DNA from: Corylus avellana
Taxonomy: Eukaryota; Streptophyta; Magnoliopsida; Fagales; Betulaceae
DNA: 64,000 nt
Assembly: GCF_901000735.1 (NCBI RefSeq)
Contig: NC_081545.1
Location: 35,891,634-35,955,633 of the forward strand
Direction of reading: 5' to 3'
The translations under genes and the position numbers were made by a program. Of the stretch, positions 61,876-64,000 are shown in pieces (positions within the stretch are counted from its first letter, which is position 1; every line of letters starts with the position of its first letter). The notes under the pieces are model-generated. The model was not told the DNA's origin and ran no database searches. It saw only the letters and a program-made list of their open reading frames with translations.

Positions 61876-63858
61876 ATGGACAACAGAAACGTCGTCGTCT
61901 GCGACAATGGCACAGGGGTACCTCTCTCTCTCTCTCTCTCTCAATTTTTTCGTTTCTTAATTAGCGTCTTAAGCCTAATCCTTCATTTTTTTTCTCGATC
62001 CACCGAATTATACACATTGCTGCACGTGCGTCGAGCACTTGAAATAATTTGGATTGTAATTGATAGAGGAGAATTTGAAATCAGTACGCGATTAGCTCAG
62101 GACTAATGAGTATTTCCAGTATGAGTTTGTACTGGAATTCTGTGTGTTGTTAGGGTTAGGATCTTCTAGATTAACTCCATGGTGGAGTTCCGAAAATTCT
62201 ATCCGCTTTCTTGTTCAATTAAATTGTTCAGATTTTACCGTCTCAGCATTTACCATTCTGGAGAATCCAGAGTATGTTCGATAATAGTCTTAAAAAGTGT
62301 TTTTCGATCTTTGTTTGAAAAAGTGTTTTGATGTAATATAAAGGTGAAAAGTGTTTTTTTGGTGAGATTCACATTTGAAAAATGTTTTGTGCTTTGAATT
62401 GTTTCGAGAAAAGTGTGTTTTTGGTTTTGAAATGAGGCACATTGACAGTTTTTTTTTTTGATAAGTAGAGACTTTAATTAAGTTATATACTTAGATGGCT
62501 AATTTTGAACTATTTAATTTAACTGATGGCTTGGATTTTAATAACTCAATCATGGAGTTATTAAAAATGTATAGGATCTTGATCCGTTTTGCTATATCTT
62601 GTCATTATGACTCTCATTTATTTTTGAATGGCCTGCTTCTCAATGATGTGTGTGTGTACAATTTTGTGGAACTTGAGGAAAATTCCATTCCCGTGCAATG
62701 ATATAATACAATGACAAAGTTATAAATTGATTTGGCTACCATTGGTTAGTTCTTTTTTTGTGAAACTAGTTACTTGATGCAGTATGTCAAGTGTGGCTTT
62801 GCTGGCGAGAATTTCCCTACCTCCGTATTCCCCTGTGTGGTGGGGAGGCCTATGCTTCGGTATGAAGAATCACTCGTGGAACAAGAGATAACGGTAACTT
62901 TGTTTCTTACTTAGGAAAAGAATTGCATTTCTGTTTTTAGAGAGCACGGAGGATTTGTTATGCAATGCATTATGCAAACATTTTTTCTGAAGCTATTATT
63001 TATGAAAATCTACAAATCTTCTTCTCATCTGCTTGTTTCTTGTTGTTATAAATGGTTTGCTTAGCTATATATGTCCACAAACGTACATTTCATTCTAAAG
63101 TTTACTTCTACTATCAACTAGTTAAACGAAAATGTTTCTACATCTCTCGTTGCTATTTGTTTACTGTTTTGACATGGATGCAAATCTATGTCTTGTGTTA
63201 AGGGGTTAGTATGCTCATTTATGATTGTGTTATATTCATGTTCTCTACACATGCTCTGTTGTTGTTAAGTACATGGCATTTTTAATTTATGGGTTATGCT
63301 TAATTCTTAGTTATGAGAGGCTGTTCTTTTTTTCATTTAGGATATTGTTGTTGGAGGTGCTTGCGCAGACTTGCGGCATCAACTGGATATATCTTATCCT
63401 GTCAATAACGGTATTGTGCAAAACTGGGAAGATATGGGTCATGTTTGGGACCACACATTTTTCAGTGAATTGAAAGTAAGTTTCAAGAGGTTCTGATTGC
63501 TGTGGCGATCTATGGTGTATGGGTGATTTGTTCTTTTATGATACACTCTCACCAGATCATTACTGAGTTTGTTCCAATATCTATCAACAGATTGATCCAA
63601 CAGAATGTAAGATTTTACTTACAGACCCACCTCTAAATCCTTCAAAGAACCGTGAAAAAATGGTTTGTGAATCTTTTATTTTAAAAAATTATTTTCTTTG
63701 GTAAACTTATCTCTATCATGGTTAATATTCTGAATCAAAATATTGGCATTTCATTATTGGCGCTTGACTTGATTTGCAGGTTGAGACCATGTTTGAGAAA
63801 TACAACTTTGCTGGTGTCTTCATCCAAATCCAAGCTGTTTTAACATTGTATGCTCAAG
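61876..63858 (+). CDS. ARP2: Actin-related protein 2 (ARP2), 5' part only
   Basis: Subunit of the ARP2/3 complex that nucleates branched actin filaments and shapes trichomes and pavement cells. Exons in the window: 61876-61917, 62783-62893, 63341-63475, 63591-63662 and 63780-63858 (ends in a GT donor), coding about the first 146 of the ~390 residues usual for the family. The protein reads [80 protein letters not shown] and [20 protein letters not shown]. The phosphate-1 nucleotide loop DNGTG is present. The match to remembered Arabidopsis ARP2 separates it from conventional actin and ARP3. The remaining exons lie beyond the window. Intron 1 starts with a TC microsatellite (61922-61942). Confidence 0.95.
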
Positions 63859-64000
63859 GTGCTTATAAAGATGATTGAAGGTTAAAAGTATCTATATTTG
63901 TTAATTTCCCCTTCTTCTTAATGTCCTTGGAGAAAATAAACAGCAAATCCCACCATGATGACTTTGTCATGTTTTTGCTAGAAACACTCCGTGTTAATGC

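Overview
This is nuclear DNA of a flowering plant, most likely a woody rosid eudicot. The evidence is AT-rich intergenic DNA, many GT-AG introns, and conserved proteins that read as plant orthologues (YSL6, LAZY1, TCP20, ARP2, a chloroplast ABCI11). The species cannot be named from the sequence; Fagales is only a guess. No bacterial, viral or organellar segment was recognised, and I found no previously undescribed system. The unusual content is in gene structure (micro-exons) and in transposon archaeology.

Gene order: a possible last exon of an upstream gene (88-140, +); ABCI11, a chloroplast ABC ATPase (5082-9266, +, 10 exons); LAZY1, a gravitropism regulator (13374-10240, -, 5 exons including a 6-nt first and a 20-nt last coding exon); YSL6, a metal-nicotianamine transporter (18236-22812, +, 7 exons); TCP20, a class I TCP transcription factor (31645-32544, +, one exon); RPL27/eL27 (38498-38905, +, one exon); an ACT-domain-repeat ACR protein (49873-52771, +, 7 exons); a PPR protein of the At5g14080 type (53663-55921, +, 2 exons); RPL7A/eL8 (59849-57819, -, 7 exons, the first coding exon being only the ATG); and ARP2 (from 61876, +, first five exons, running off the window).

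Between the genes lie transposon remnants. 1741-4241 is a layered insertion: a 161-bp tandem duplication was split by a LINE-like insertion, which was itself split by a 1.26-kb hAT-like element with GCGGTTA subterminal repeats and an 8-bp target duplication. 15840-16573 is a Mutator-like non-autonomous element with a 9-bp target duplication, filled with a GC-rich ~62-bp repeat. Two 112-bp tRNA-derived SINE copies (9865-9976 and 46818-46929) each have target duplications. A 651-bp poly(A)-tailed retroinsertion with a 15-bp target duplication sits at 43485-44135. There are also an 88-bp minisatellite (26071-26403), several foldback elements and many simple repeats. The long gene-poor stretches (22.8-31.6, 32.6-38.3 and 39-49.8 kb) hold mostly such debris.

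The genes are not an operon-like set; they act in separate processes (plastid transport, shoot gravitropism, metal handling, growth transcription, ribosome, organelle RNA, actin nucleation). One functional link is worth noting. TCP20-type factors are known to bind site II (TGGGCY/GCCCA) motifs of ribosomal protein promoters. Both ribosomal protein genes here carry site II motifs plus telo-boxes in their upstream regions, which fits common growth-related control.
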